Shown here one piece after another: positions 1-10,806 of a stretch of 64,000 bases of DNA (position 1 is its first letter; each line of letters begins with the position of its first letter). Source of the stretch: Bryopsis sp. KO-2023. Its lineage: Eukaryota; Chlorophyta; Ulvophyceae; Bryopsidales; Bryopsidaceae. The position numbers were made by a program, and so were the translations under genes. The notes below the pieces were generated by a model that saw only the letters and a program-made list of their open reading frames with translations, did no database searches and was not told the origin of the DNA. The stretch lies in the NCBI GenBank assembly GCA_030272585.1, contig BSYQ01000015.1, positions 1,054,001 through 1,118,000 on the forward strand, written 5' to 3'.

Positions 1-1285
1 CATGTATTGCAGCTGGTTTTTGTCCTTAAAGCCCCCTTTTTTTTTAGGCTCCATAAAAAAAATCATCATGAGAAAAGATGATTTACCAATATCCCAACCC
101 AGTTTTTCCTCAGCCCATGTATTGCAGCTGGTTTTTGTCCTTAAAGCCCCCTTTTTTTTTAGGCTCCATAAAAAAAATCATCATAAAAATAGATGATTTA
201 CCAACATCCCAACCCAGTTTTTCCTCAGCCCATGTATTGCAGCTGGTTTTTGTCCTTAAAGCCCCCTTTTTTTTTAGGCTCCATAAAAAAAATCATCATG
301 AGAAAAGATGATTTACCAATATCCCAACCCAGTTTTTCCTCAGCCCATGTATTGCAGCTGGTTTTTGTCCTTAAAGCCCCCTTTTTTTTTAAGGCTCAGA
401 AAAAAAAATCATCATAAAAATAGATGATTTACCAACATCCCAACCCAGTTTTTCCTCAGCCCATGTATTGCAGCTGGTTTTTGTCCTTAAAGCCCCCTTT
501 TTTTTTAGGCTCAGAAAAAAAAATCATCATGAGAAAAGATGATTTACCAATATCCCAACCCAGTTTTTCCTCAGCCCATGTATTGCAGCTGGTTTTTGTC
601 CTTAAAGCCCCCTTTTTTTTTAAGGCTCAGAAAAAAAAATCATCATAAAAATAGATGATTTACCAACATCCCAACCCAGTTTTTCCTCAGCCCATGTATT
701 GCAGCTGGTTTTTGTCCTTAAAGCCCCCTTTTTTTTTAGGCTCCATAAAAAAAATCATCATGAGAAAAGATGATTTACCAATATCCCAACCCAGTTTTTC
801 CTCAGCCCATGTATTGCAGCTGGTTTTTGTCCTTAAAGCCCCCTTTTTTTTTAAGGCTCAGAAAAAAAAATCATCATAAAAATAGATGATTTACCAACAT
901 CCCAACCCAGTTTTTCCTCAGCCCATGTATTGCAGCTGGTTTTTGTCCTTAAAGCCCCCTTTTTTTTTAGGCTCCATAAAAAAAATCATCATGAGAAAAG
1001 ATGATTTACCAATATCCCAACCCAGTTTTTCCTCAGCCCATGTATTGCAGCTGGTTTTTGTCCTTAAAGCCCCCTTTTTTTTTAAGGCTCAGAAAAAAAA
1101 ATCATCATAAAAATAGATGATTTACCAACATCGCAACCCAGTTTTTCCTCAGCCCATGTATTGCAGCTGGTTTTTGTCCTTAAAGCCCCCTTTTTTTTTA
1201 GGCTCCACAAAAAAAATCATCATGAGAAAAGATGATTTACCAATATCCCAACCCAGTTTTTCCTCAGCCCATGTATTGCAGCTGG
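1..1285. repeat. Satellite array, 231-bp higher-order repeat
   Basis: About 11 tandem monomers of 115-116 bp alternate between two types, so the exact period is 231 bp (matching positions at 193, 424, 655, 886 and 1117). The array runs off the left edge and stops near 1285, where the sequence changes just after a GCAGCTGG. Each monomer holds a C5-T9 run and an 8-bp inverted repeat, AAATCATC/GATGATTT, around a 9-nt loop. Loops differ between the types (ATGAGAAAA or ATAAAAATA) but the stem does not. The short open frames in the array are by-products of a period divisible by three (231 = 77 codons) and are not called as genes. Confidence 0.95.
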
Positions 1286-2214
1286 GTTTTTCACCCTCAT
1301 TCGTGGAGGCTCCATTTGATCTCCGATGATCGGCTTGAATCATGATCCAACTCATGATCCATTTTTTGCACCCAAGGCAGTCGCTGCGCTTCAGTGGCGG
1401 GCTCACGATTCAACTGGTACTTTCGAATGTTGTGCTGAATGGTATTGAGTTCTCTGGAACACAAACAAAAACTCGAAGCAGTTGAGTTGACTTTTGGCGC
1501 CGAGGTGCGCGTAGCGCATCATCAGCCTGCCAAAGATTGTACCGTGGGAGCACCCTGATGGGGTCCCTCCTCGAACCACGTCACTGGTGCCAGAAACGCA
1601 GATCGAAGACGCCTATCCCCTGGATGATCGAGATAAGGCGCCGGTCAGGTAAGTATGTTGATCCATAACAACTGTCTCGCCAAGATCTTCCAAATGGTTG
1701 TTGTTCTGCGTTGTTTGTGAAAACGTTGGAACCCTTGCGCTGCCTGCAGAAAGGTTCGAAACAAATACCCTCCCAGTCACCTCAACCAGAAAAATCACAG
1801 TTTTACACCTTCGACACAGTTTCAACCAGAATCTCCAGTTTCTGGCGGCGCAACAAAAAGTTTTTTCAAATTTCGCCCGTTGCATAAGATAAGATACGCG
1901 GTCAATACAACGGGACAGCGAGTGCGCTGTTTGGTCTTGGCGCTTCGCCGTTTTTGTCGAGCAAGGTCCCGAGGGCACAGGCATGATCGACGCCAAAAAC
2001 GAAAATTACCAGAGCGCAACAACGATGCCTCCTTCATCAGTGAGTTCTTTCTGCGCGACGCTGGGTTGTGCGTTTTGTCGAGATTCCAACGCGAATGCAC
2101 GGATATAAAAACGACTCCTCCGCAAGAACGAAACTGAGTTGTCTTTCCTCCGGTCGGACTTTCATATATACAGCCTCATCTGTATTAACTCCCACAACCA
2201 GAACCACCAAAGGC

Positions 2215-2382
2215 CATAGGCGCAACCAGGATCTCGGGGGAGGGGGGGCAAAAAAATTTTTTTGGGGGGCCAGTTTTGTTTTTGTTTTGTTTTTTCTTTT
2301 TTTTCTTGCTGCTTTCTTGGGGGGCCAGAATTTTTTTTAGGGGGGCCAGGCCCCCCCCGAACCCCCCCTGGTTGCGCCTATG
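2215..2382. mobile_element. hAT-like miniature inverted-repeat element (MITE)
   Basis: The element is 168 bp with perfect 16-bp terminal inverted repeats, CATAGGCGCAACCAGG at 2215-2230 and its complement at 2367-2382. It is flanked by an 8-bp direct repeat, CCAAAGGC, at 2207-2214 and 2383-2390. Ends of the CA...TG type and an 8-bp target duplication are hallmarks of the hAT superfamily. The interior is G/T-rich with three copies of GGGGGGCCAG and no coding capacity, so it must have moved using a transposase encoded elsewhere. Perfect repeats and duplication suggest a fairly recent insertion. Confidence 0.85.
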
Positions 2383-2895
2383 CCAAAGGCACGACGTTCT
2401 TAACCAATCAACTGGAACATCACACTTGTGGTGAAAAAGAGAGAGTCGAGAATATATGGGAAAGTTTGGGTAGTGAAAATGAGACGAATTGGGACGCGAG
2501 GGTGTTTGCGGCTGATTAGCCGAGTTGTGACGACGAGAGGAACTTGTGGTTGTTGTGTGTTGAGGAATTGTGGCTGAGAATTCGGGGAGAGAACAGAGAA
2601 CGACATTTAGAGGAACTGTAGTTGTTGTAACGACGCCTTGTTTTGTTTTGAGTTAACGAAGCGAGTTGTCTGCAAACGTTTTACCCTGTTATTTCACTAC
2701 AGTTCAAACTTCACTCAACACACTCAACTAGGACATCCTCTCGATCATGTCGTCTCAACTCTACTCGTATCTGATCAACTCGACAGCGTTTTGGTAAGAC
2801 GCTACAAGTACGTCCCAGCAAATTTGCTTTAAAGCCTCTCCAACAGTACTGCAGTACAGCTGTCGGGGTTGTGGAACCCCCACCAAGGCTTTCGC

Positions 2896-2925
2896 AAACG
2901 CGATCGCGTTTCTCGCGAGAAACGC
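2896..2925. repeat. Two overlapping perfect palindromes
   Basis: A 16-bp palindrome, AAACGCGATCGCGTTT (2896-2911), overlaps by 6 bp a 20-bp palindrome centred on TCTCGCGAGA (2906-2925). Both are exact and CpG-rich in an AT-rich setting. TCTCGCGAGA is a known core promoter/regulatory palindrome in animals and similar CGCG sites occur in plants; a role here is only a possibility. Confidence 0.7.
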
Positions 2926-4516
2926 TGACTGTGGCTGGTATTTCTACCCACAATGTATTTCAATCTTTTAAAAGCATTCAAATCCTGAGATTGGCGAAGA
3001 GTCCTTGCTCGAAACAAAAAGAAGGCATCAACACCTGTTGAACACAGACTATCTGAACACCAGCAAATTTTGTTATGTTATGTTATTTTGTTTAAACACA
3101 AGTCTGTCACCGACCCTTTTCGAAAAGGAGTTTCTGATCAGTAACGTTTGTAGCAGTAGCGGACATGAGGGGTAATCGAATTCCATGCGTCCACAAATAA
3201 CCAAACTGTCACTTCATTCCATTACAATAGTATTCTCTTTTCCACGTTTACAGAACATTAGTACAAAACCATGGTTTGAGTTGCAACTCAACAGCCGCCA
3301 CGTACAACTTAACATAACATAACATAATTACACGCGAAGAAGCCACCCAGTACAACTTAACCACTTCTAAATGCACGGTTCATCCCAAAATACCTTTTTT
3401 TCTGCTAACGTTACCAACGATTACAAAACTACATTCCACACCCCTAGAATCTGGGCAGAGATTTGTGTATGCACAGAAAATGACAGAAAATGAAAGTGCT
3501 TCAAAGGCCCGAGGCTTGGTTGAGCAGCTCACTGGGTCACAGCATTTTGGTGCTTTTTTTCATGGCAGCTCAGCCACGCCGGGTATTTGTTTTTAGTTTT
3601 GTAATTTGGGTGCACCGAAGGACCGTTACATTTTACTAGTGAAAACAAGAAGAAAAAAAAAGAAATGTTGGGGGGGGGGCAGATCTGATCCAAAATTCAC
3701 CTCTAGCTTGCAAATCTGATATGCGGTTTTGACTGGATGTTAGTCGGGTGCAAGGATAATATTGTCAGAGATGATTAAGCCAAATGCTTGCTGAATTGGT
3801 TAGGATAGTGGAACGAATGGAGGGCTCAAAGTTTGTTGGGAGTTACTGGCCAACTGGATTCGGGACTATATATTGGATTGGTGTGAATTCACTCTTCGAA
3901 AAGAGAATTTTGTAATATTTTGACTGATATTTTATATTCAAATGTGCCTTCACTTTTTGTGTGAAAACACTTTTTTTGTAAGGCCAGGACCCACTTGTAA
4001 AAAGGCGACTATGTAAAACACCTCACACTAAAACGCTTCAAACTAAAACGCTGATTTCTTCCTCGAAACCTCAAGGACTCTGCAGAACGGGATTTGCAGA
4101 GGAAGTCAGACAACACCGAAAAGTCTGTGGGGCAAAGATGAGCACAGCGATGCGCAGAATCCCATCCTGGTGTAAGACAATATTCAATACAGAAATATGA
4201 GCAGCTTAAGGTACAAAGCATTTATCCAGTTAAAACCCCCATCTCATGAGTTAGGTCGATCCACGTTTGAAAACACTCCAGTAGCTATTCGTTACAAACC
4301 TCCACCAGGAAAAACCAAAAAACCATCCACCGACCCTGTGCCCTTTTCTTTCTTCTTTTTTTCCATGTGCAAATCTCCAACCCTTATCAAAACTTTTTTC
4401 ATCCTTTTCCTTTCCCACCTTTCATTTCTGAATTCCCTTTTTCGAAAACAACGCAGCAAAAAGAAAGCTGTTGGGGACGTCACTTTTTTTTTTCTGTTTG
4501 TTCCGTTCTTTTTTCT

Positions 4517-7500
4517 TTAACCAAGCATAGCAGGTTTTGACACAACAGCATCCACCAGCCCATATTCCACAGCCTCTTCTGGGCTCATGAAAAAATCTCT
4601 GTCAGTGTCGGCGGTGATTTTCTCCATTGGCTGAGAAGTGAACTCTGCCTGCACACATAAAACAAACAAACAAACAAACAATAAAATTTGATTAGAAAAA
4701 ATCATTTTGTGATTGGACGTATCAGGCAAGGGGTATTTCTGATCAGGGCTGTATTAATTCCAATAAGGTATGAAATAAGGTACAGGAAATGCGGTTTATT
4801 ATTATTATTGTCATTAGAGCAAATTTTTTACTGATTTCCTCATTTGACAGACATGGGGCATTCAGTGCGATACATTTGAGAAAATGATAATTCGCATGAA
4901 AAGCAGAGGAGAAAAACACCACCACTCCACCAATATCACTTATTCGCGTAGCGAGCAGGTTTCATGAGGATTTTCTTTAAACTTCATGTATTGAATTGAA
5001 GGGGGAAAAACAAAAATAAAAACAAAAATCTATGATGAAAGTCAGCATCAAAGCTAGTCAACAAAAAGGTGGACTGGTGGCGGCTGAAAAAATACAAAGC
5101 AGCAACCCTCCACAGCGATATATTCCAACGAGTCCAAAAATTAGAGTGACAACCGTGTAATTCAGATATCATATACATCCACATATATATATATATATCA
5201 TATATATATATGTGGATGTATATGATATCTGGATTAAACCGAAAATGAGGTTCGTGGGTTCTTACCAAGTAGCCATTCAAAGTGAGTTTGTGGTGCAAAA
5301 TTTCGTTGGCCTGAATTTCGATATCTGCAGCTTGACCCTGGGCTCCACCAAGAGGTTGATGGATCATGATTCGAGAGTTTGACAGACTGTATCTCTTGCC
5401 CTGTATTTTTTTATTATTTTTTTAAATGGAAAAAAAAAACACCACCAAACCATAGGAAAAGATCAGCGACAGGTAACAGTGCAGGTACAATGACTGTTCA
5501 AGACAGTGCTTTTACAAAGCCGGACATCACTTTTGTTCTAATTGATTGTTATCGCACAGAGGGGGGATATCGTCTGAGAAAAAAACAGGTTGGGTAGATT
5601 GAAAACTGCTGTGTATATATCCAGTCGAGAAAATGAGAAAACGGGCCTTTTTTTTATTATCGTTTATTACCTGAGCTCCGGATGCCAAAAGGAAAGCACC
5701 CATACTGGCAGCCAATCCAATACAGACCGTACTGACATCTGGTCGGATGTGCCTCATGGTGTCAAAAACAGCCATACCTTTTTTTCCAAAACAAAAACAA
5801 GGTGGTATAAGAAAAACAAAAACAGAAAAAAATATACATTTAAAAAAAAAATGTTTATATTGTATATTATGATATATATTTTTATCCTGAAAATTTGCTT
5901 AACACCATTTCAAAAAATATGCAAGGACACGGGGTGGTGGATGAAATTTGCCTCATCATCAACTCTCCTAAATATCTACAATGCTTTTTTCTTCACAGAA
6001 TTTGATCCAACAGATGGAAAGCTCGACGTGATACCTGCTTCATAACGCTATATATAATTTATTATTTTATCATTTATCTATTCTGTGTGTTTTTGAACAG
6101 ACAAAAACTCACCCGCAGTGACGGAGCCTCCGGGAGAATTGATGTACATGGAGATATCTTTTGAATCATCCATTGCATCCAAATACAGCAATTGAGCCAC
6201 AATTAAATTGGCCATTTCATCGTCCACAGCCCCACCCAGTCTGATAATTCTCTGTCGCAATACAATTCAAAATACGATCGTAAGGTCGAAAATGAACCCA
6301 ATTTCCTCACTCTACAATTGCCCTCGATCAGACAACTCAAAATACCACATTTGGATAACTCAAATGTTTACCTGGTGTGTTTTTTCTTTTTTTTTTCCTT
6401 TTTTCAACATTAAAAAAAAACCCGGGTTTTCACTAATAGAAAGCATATCACTAAATGTTAGCTGGTGCTTACTGATTTGCTGCTGACGTACTAGGAGCCC
6501 TAACACAGATCTACCAAAAAAACAAAAAAAGTGTGCGTGGGCTGTTCCTCCACTTTGGAAGAGTGTGGGTAAATGTATTGTTCGGTTGCATTGCCCCCCA
6601 TTCTACCTGCTGAAAAAGCTGCGAAATGACACCCTGAAATCGCTCGACCATGAACGGACTCGGGGGGGCAGGCCCTTGCCCGCAGATGATCGGCTCGTGG
6701 AGATTCTTGGAGTCGAAGTCCGCACTGGAAAAAAAAAAATAGTGCAAATTTTTTAACATAGATGACCCCTCCAGACGATTTCACCCATTAAAAGACACCC
6801 AACATCAAAGGATGTACAGATTATAAAAAAAAAAAACCTTCCACGTATGCATTTTTTATGCATCTATTTGTTTATACCTGTATGAATGGGGGGTTTTGTG
6901 ATTTTTACATTTCAAGTTCTTGCCTGCCCCACTGTTTCAAACCAGCCAAGGATTTTTATTTGGGTGGATTCCACCAGTTTCTCTTCATTTCGTTTCTAGC
7001 GAATATGAAATCAAATCTAAATTCTAATTTCTTTTTCCTTTCACGAATGAATATCAGTTTGGAATATCATTCAAACCAAAAATCTAATCTCAGTGTCCAC
7101 AGAAGTGTTTTCGCTGGGTTCTTGTTCGGATTTTGTTTTGATTTATTTATTTTACTTTATTATTAAATTTTTTTGGGGGGGAAGGGGGGGATTTGGATTT
7201 GGATTAGAAAGGCCTGTTCCTTTTTTTTGAGAAGTAAAGCCAATCCTGCATTTAAAATATCTGAAAAGGAAAGAACCAAAAAGGAAAGAACACGCATGCA
7301 CACCTTCTTTGCGAGTATGGCCTCCACAATTTCTGCCCATCGCTGAAAATTGCAGAAACCAAAAAAAACAACTCAAATAACTTCCAACACACACACTAGG
7401 TTTTTTTTAATATTATTTCGCATCAGCATAATACACTGGTGAAGCCGCCAGATATCGTCTCAACAACCCAAGTTTTCAACTCATGACCTCGCTTTTTCTG

Positions 7501-7673
7501 GACAACTGATCGATACGTTTGAGAGAGCCCCACCTGGAAGCGCGAGTCGCGATGCTTCGGCGGTTTAAGCAAGGGACGCCGCGCGGCTGAGCGAGGCATC
7601 TGTGAGTTTTGCACTTCGCCGCAGCGAGTTGGGATTCCACCACGCACCTTTGAGACATCCCTGCGATCGACAT
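4517..7673 (-). CDS. clpP: ATP-dependent Clp protease proteolytic subunit (ClpP)
   Basis: Serine peptidase subunit that forms the tetradecameric barrel working with Clp/Hsp100 unfoldases in plastids or mitochondria. Best model: seven exons, 7488-7673, 7304-7332, 6607-6724, 6113-6251, 5671-5777, 5266-5400 and 4517-4648, giving 281 aa in frame. The core begins at [15 protein letters not shown]. The catalytic Ser lies in AASMGAFLL, the His in [14 protein letters not shown] and the Asp in [12 protein letters not shown], so the triad is complete. The first exon (from [10 protein letters not shown]) is Arg/Ser/Ala-rich and lacks acids early on, as in organelle transit peptides. That exon and the 29-nt mini-exon rest only on phase and splice signals; the five downstream exons are secure. 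An intron holds a 32-bp hairpin (5163-5231). It lies tail-to-head with RABL3, about 740 bp upstream on the same strand. Confidence 0.93.
5163..5231. repeat. 32-bp perfect AT-rich hairpin in clpP intron
   Basis: Arms 5163-5194 and 5200-5231 are exact reverse complements around a 5-nt loop. The outer 20 bp are mixed sequence (CAGATATCATATACATCCAC) and the inner part is (AT)n. It sits in the intron before the last clpP exon. Confidence 0.85.
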
Positions 7674-8416
7674 GGTGACCGAGACAAACCAACTCGTTTC
7701 TGGGGGAAAAAAAAAGACGAACTGGCAGCAGGAATGGAAGGATTCGGCCAGAAAATCCGAAAATGGTCCCCTGCCTGTTGGATTACGTAATCTGAGTGAT
7801 GCATCACCATACACAAGAGTCTTCCCCCCCTAAGGTTCAGGGTGATTCATTTTTTACAGGGTGTTCCATCGTTATCCTTTTCCAACTCGATGCATTCGAG
7901 CAAACCCCAAGAAAGAATTATTTTTTCTCTTTCGCAGTGATGGGGTTTCTAGGGGCCTTTGAAAATGCAATGATAGTGTCAGACATCTTGTTTCGCAAAA
8001 ACACACCACATTATTTCACTATCTCAAAGTTGAAAGCAGCGACCAATCCCCAGAAAGAGCCAGAAAACAAAGGCAACCGCACCAGGCCTCTCCCCCCCCC
8101 CCCAAAAAAAAATCAAAGAAAAGGAAAGAAATCACTTATCAGTCCCTATTTCTTTCTTTTTTCCCTTGTTACCTTTCCTGAACCTTAGAAAAAAGGTATT
8201 TTCTTACACTGCCCACCACACACAAATGCCACTCTACAAAAGATCTCCATAACAAAACCACGGCCCAGCGATGCTTGGGGGTTGAAACACCAAACCAAAG
8301 TTTCACATACATATTTACACAAACACACACATAAAAGGAATGCCATTTCTTCTTGTCTGACTTGCTTGCATCTTAAAACCCCACATGAATCCCTTCCCCC
8401 AAACCCAACCTGGAAA
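7674..8416. other. Spacer between RABL3 3' end and clpP 5' end
   Basis: This 743-bp spacer must hold the clpP promoter and the RABL3 3' untranslated region. I see homopolymer runs but no distinct core promoter motif and no further exon. Confidence 0.5.
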
Positions 8417-10472
8417 CTACAATCTATCATAAACGCTATCTTCCCCGTCGATTCGATCGGACAAAGCATCACCGCTGCCTCGATTTTTCCGACTGATGCT
8501 TTTTGCGAAATGAGAAAACCCTGTTTCGGGAGTCAGCCTCCCGGTGGTACCGGCATAGTACCGGCGCTCTATCAGCTGGAGGAAGAAATTATGGACGGTT
8601 TCTTGGTCAACCAAACCCCTCAACCCGCTGGCGGAAACCGTCTTGCTTTCGTTCATGCCTGATGGAATTTTTGGAATCGATGCGGCCCATATCCAACTGA
8701 AGGGCCACCATCTCCACCACCTGGAGGAGAAAAAATAAATAATAAAAAAATCGGAAGCAAGTTTGTTTTTTTCATCCAACACTGGACTTCAACACCGAGC
8801 AAATCAAGCAGGAACCCCCCCCAAAAAAAAACGGAAATCAGTAATCCTTAGGGTGCATAAAAAAAACAACAAATTGAGCAAAATGAACTACCACACATTT
8901 CCACAGTCCCGAAGAGAGGGTACAAAACGAAAGCATTTATGATTTTCAAAAAATGTAGATGGTGGTTCTGCTGAAAAGCGAGAAAAACGGGGAGTTTTTA
9001 CATACCAGCATCGGGACATAACAGCGCTGGGGCCCCCCATTGCGAGGTCTGCTTTGTTTCCGACTACCAAAACGGGCACTGGGAGCCCCCCCATGTTTTT
9101 GTCAGCCAAATCTGTTGGAAAGGGGGCGACAAATGAACCATCCCCAGCAACTTCTGTTGCCCATGAGACGAGCGATGACCAGGATTTGGGGGAGGTCAAA
9201 TCGTGGACCAGTATGACTCCGTTTAACTGATCGTAGAAAAGGCGTCGCAGTTGCTGGTACCTGGGATGCGCGCCTGTGTATGGGTTTCGCACAAGAGAAA
9301 TATTAAAAAATTTGGAAAGAATATCAGGCAAAAAAGAAAGCCCGGAAACATTGCTTTTCTTTCTTTTTTGCTTAAAAATGGGTAGGGTTGGCCGGAAGAA
9401 AGCCGTTATTATTTTTGCTTAGTCACTGTGAGACTGACAGGGTGGAAGGGAGGTGAGCTATAAAAAAAGAAGAAAAACAACAAAGAAACACTCGTAAGTG
9501 CTCAAAAAGGAAAAGAAAAAAAACATTTTTTTATGTATCGCTGAAAAAACGACACCATATGCGACAGGGATGCTCAACGCATGCTTGACCTCTTCCTGAC
9601 ACAAAAAATAGAAATACATAGTTATTTTTTGTTTATTTATTCATTCAACGGCTGAAAAAGTACCTACATCCCACAGTTCAACGAAATATTGCCTTGTCCG
9701 AGTTGGGTCACCGCCGGAGCTTCTTTCTTCCGGATACTCTACCAACTGCAAAAAGGAAAAAAAAAAAGGTAAGTGAAAATCGACAACCTGCTTTCAATGG
9801 ATGGTCAACCTGGTTTCTTTTTTTATATAATACAAATTATATTATATTACGCATATTGCGTAATCAGATGCCCCGATAAATTTCTTTCGACAATAGATGA
9901 GGTTATTTGAGAAAATACGAGGTCACCGAGTTATTCATTCTTTTCATTCAAGGCGTCTCGTTTTCCAATTTTACATTGAACTGTAAAAAAAGAATTGTTT
10001 TACTTTCATTTCGCATCCACCATTTCAACAGCAGCAGAAAATAATGTAATTTAATTTGATATCAAGGTTATTCTTTATTCTTTTCTTTGAAAAAAAAAGG
10101 AAGGAATGCAACAGTTAATAGCAATCATGTGTTTGAGTGGGCACCTTGACAAAAACGTTGCAGCCAACCGTCGTGGACGTTTTTACCATTACATCCCCAG
10201 TGCTGAGAAAATGCGTCAGGGAAGTCTTTCCACATCCTAAAATCAGCAAAACAAAAAACCCAAAAAATCCCTGATCATTGCAGTGCAAAATTCTAAGCAT
10301 GACATCCATCATCCAGGAAAACTGTGATCAGGGAAAAAAAAAGAAACCTGGTTTTTCTTAACAAGCAGCTGTCTGACTAATTCACCTCACCAGTATTCCC
10401 CACAACCAGCACGCGGACTCGACCCACGTGATCGGGGTTAACCTCGCTCGTGGTGCCTAGCAAAGCTTCCAT
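8417..10472 (-). CDS. RABL3: RABL3-like small GTPase
   Basis: Rab-like Ras-superfamily GTPase lacking a prenylated C-terminus. Exons 10391-10472, 10145-10236, 9664-9745, 9006-9273 and 8417-8720 splice in frame to about 275 aa (human RABL3: 236). P-loop GNTGCGKT at residues 25-32; switch II region ELWDVG; NKxD base-recognition motif as VVGNKADL; the family's central block reads RRLFYDQLNGVILVHDLT. The RABL3-specific end is recognisable as FFLQLIERRYY. The start ATG is the first in frame and fits the family N-terminus. The 5' part of the last exon reads as an odd Trp-rich stretch in the frame that leads to the conserved end, so its acceptor may be misplaced (an alternative AG lies 22 nt downstream, same phase). 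Divergent from the biotin ligase gene. Confidence 0.88.
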
Positions 10473-10806
10473 CGTTGCTTTTCGTTTTCAAATTTCTCAG
10501 TCTTGCTGAGTCGGTTTTTTCTTTTTCGCGTTTCAAACAGAATTTTCCTTTCGTCAGTGTGCCGATCGCATTTTTTTTTTGTTTGTTTCGGGGGTGGGGA
10601 GGTCGAAATTCCCCCTCTACGAAGCCGCAACCACGTTGCGTGCTGCTTTAGCCAACAGCCTTCTTTTCCTCTGAAAAGACATAACAAAAAAATTAGCAAA
10701 CGATCGGTGATGCAAATCGATCGATTCTTGAAAAAAAAAAAAAAACTAATGCAAAACGCTGCACTGGAGTTTTTTTTCTGCCGATTTGTGTCCTGTCCAT
10801 GTTCCG
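10473..10806. promoter_or_regulatory. Divergent promoter region, RABL3 / biotin ligase
   Basis: Only 334 bp separate the two start codons, which face away from each other, so both promoters and 5' leaders must lie here. The stretch has T- and A-runs and a GGGGTGGGGAGG-like G-rich patch near 10591; no TATA box is evident. Inference from gene arrangement only. Confidence 0.5.

Larger units (their letters stand above)
1286..4516. other. Intergenic region without a recognisable gene
   Basis: No frame here resembles a known protein. The stretch 1600-2200 is relatively GC-rich and has short overlapping open frames on both strands, none with a recognisable domain or a consistent splice chain. It contains the miniature transposon at 2215-2382, the palindrome pair at 2896-2925, and short TATGT(T)A-type repeats near 3072 and, inverted, near 3311. 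The right end is the 3' flank of clpP. Confidence 0.6.

Noticed and set aside
78..1329. Series of 70-77-aa open frames with nearly identical proteins
   Set aside because: They are the satellite read in one frame; the 231-bp period is a multiple of three, so the same frame recurs. No start context, domain or splice logic.
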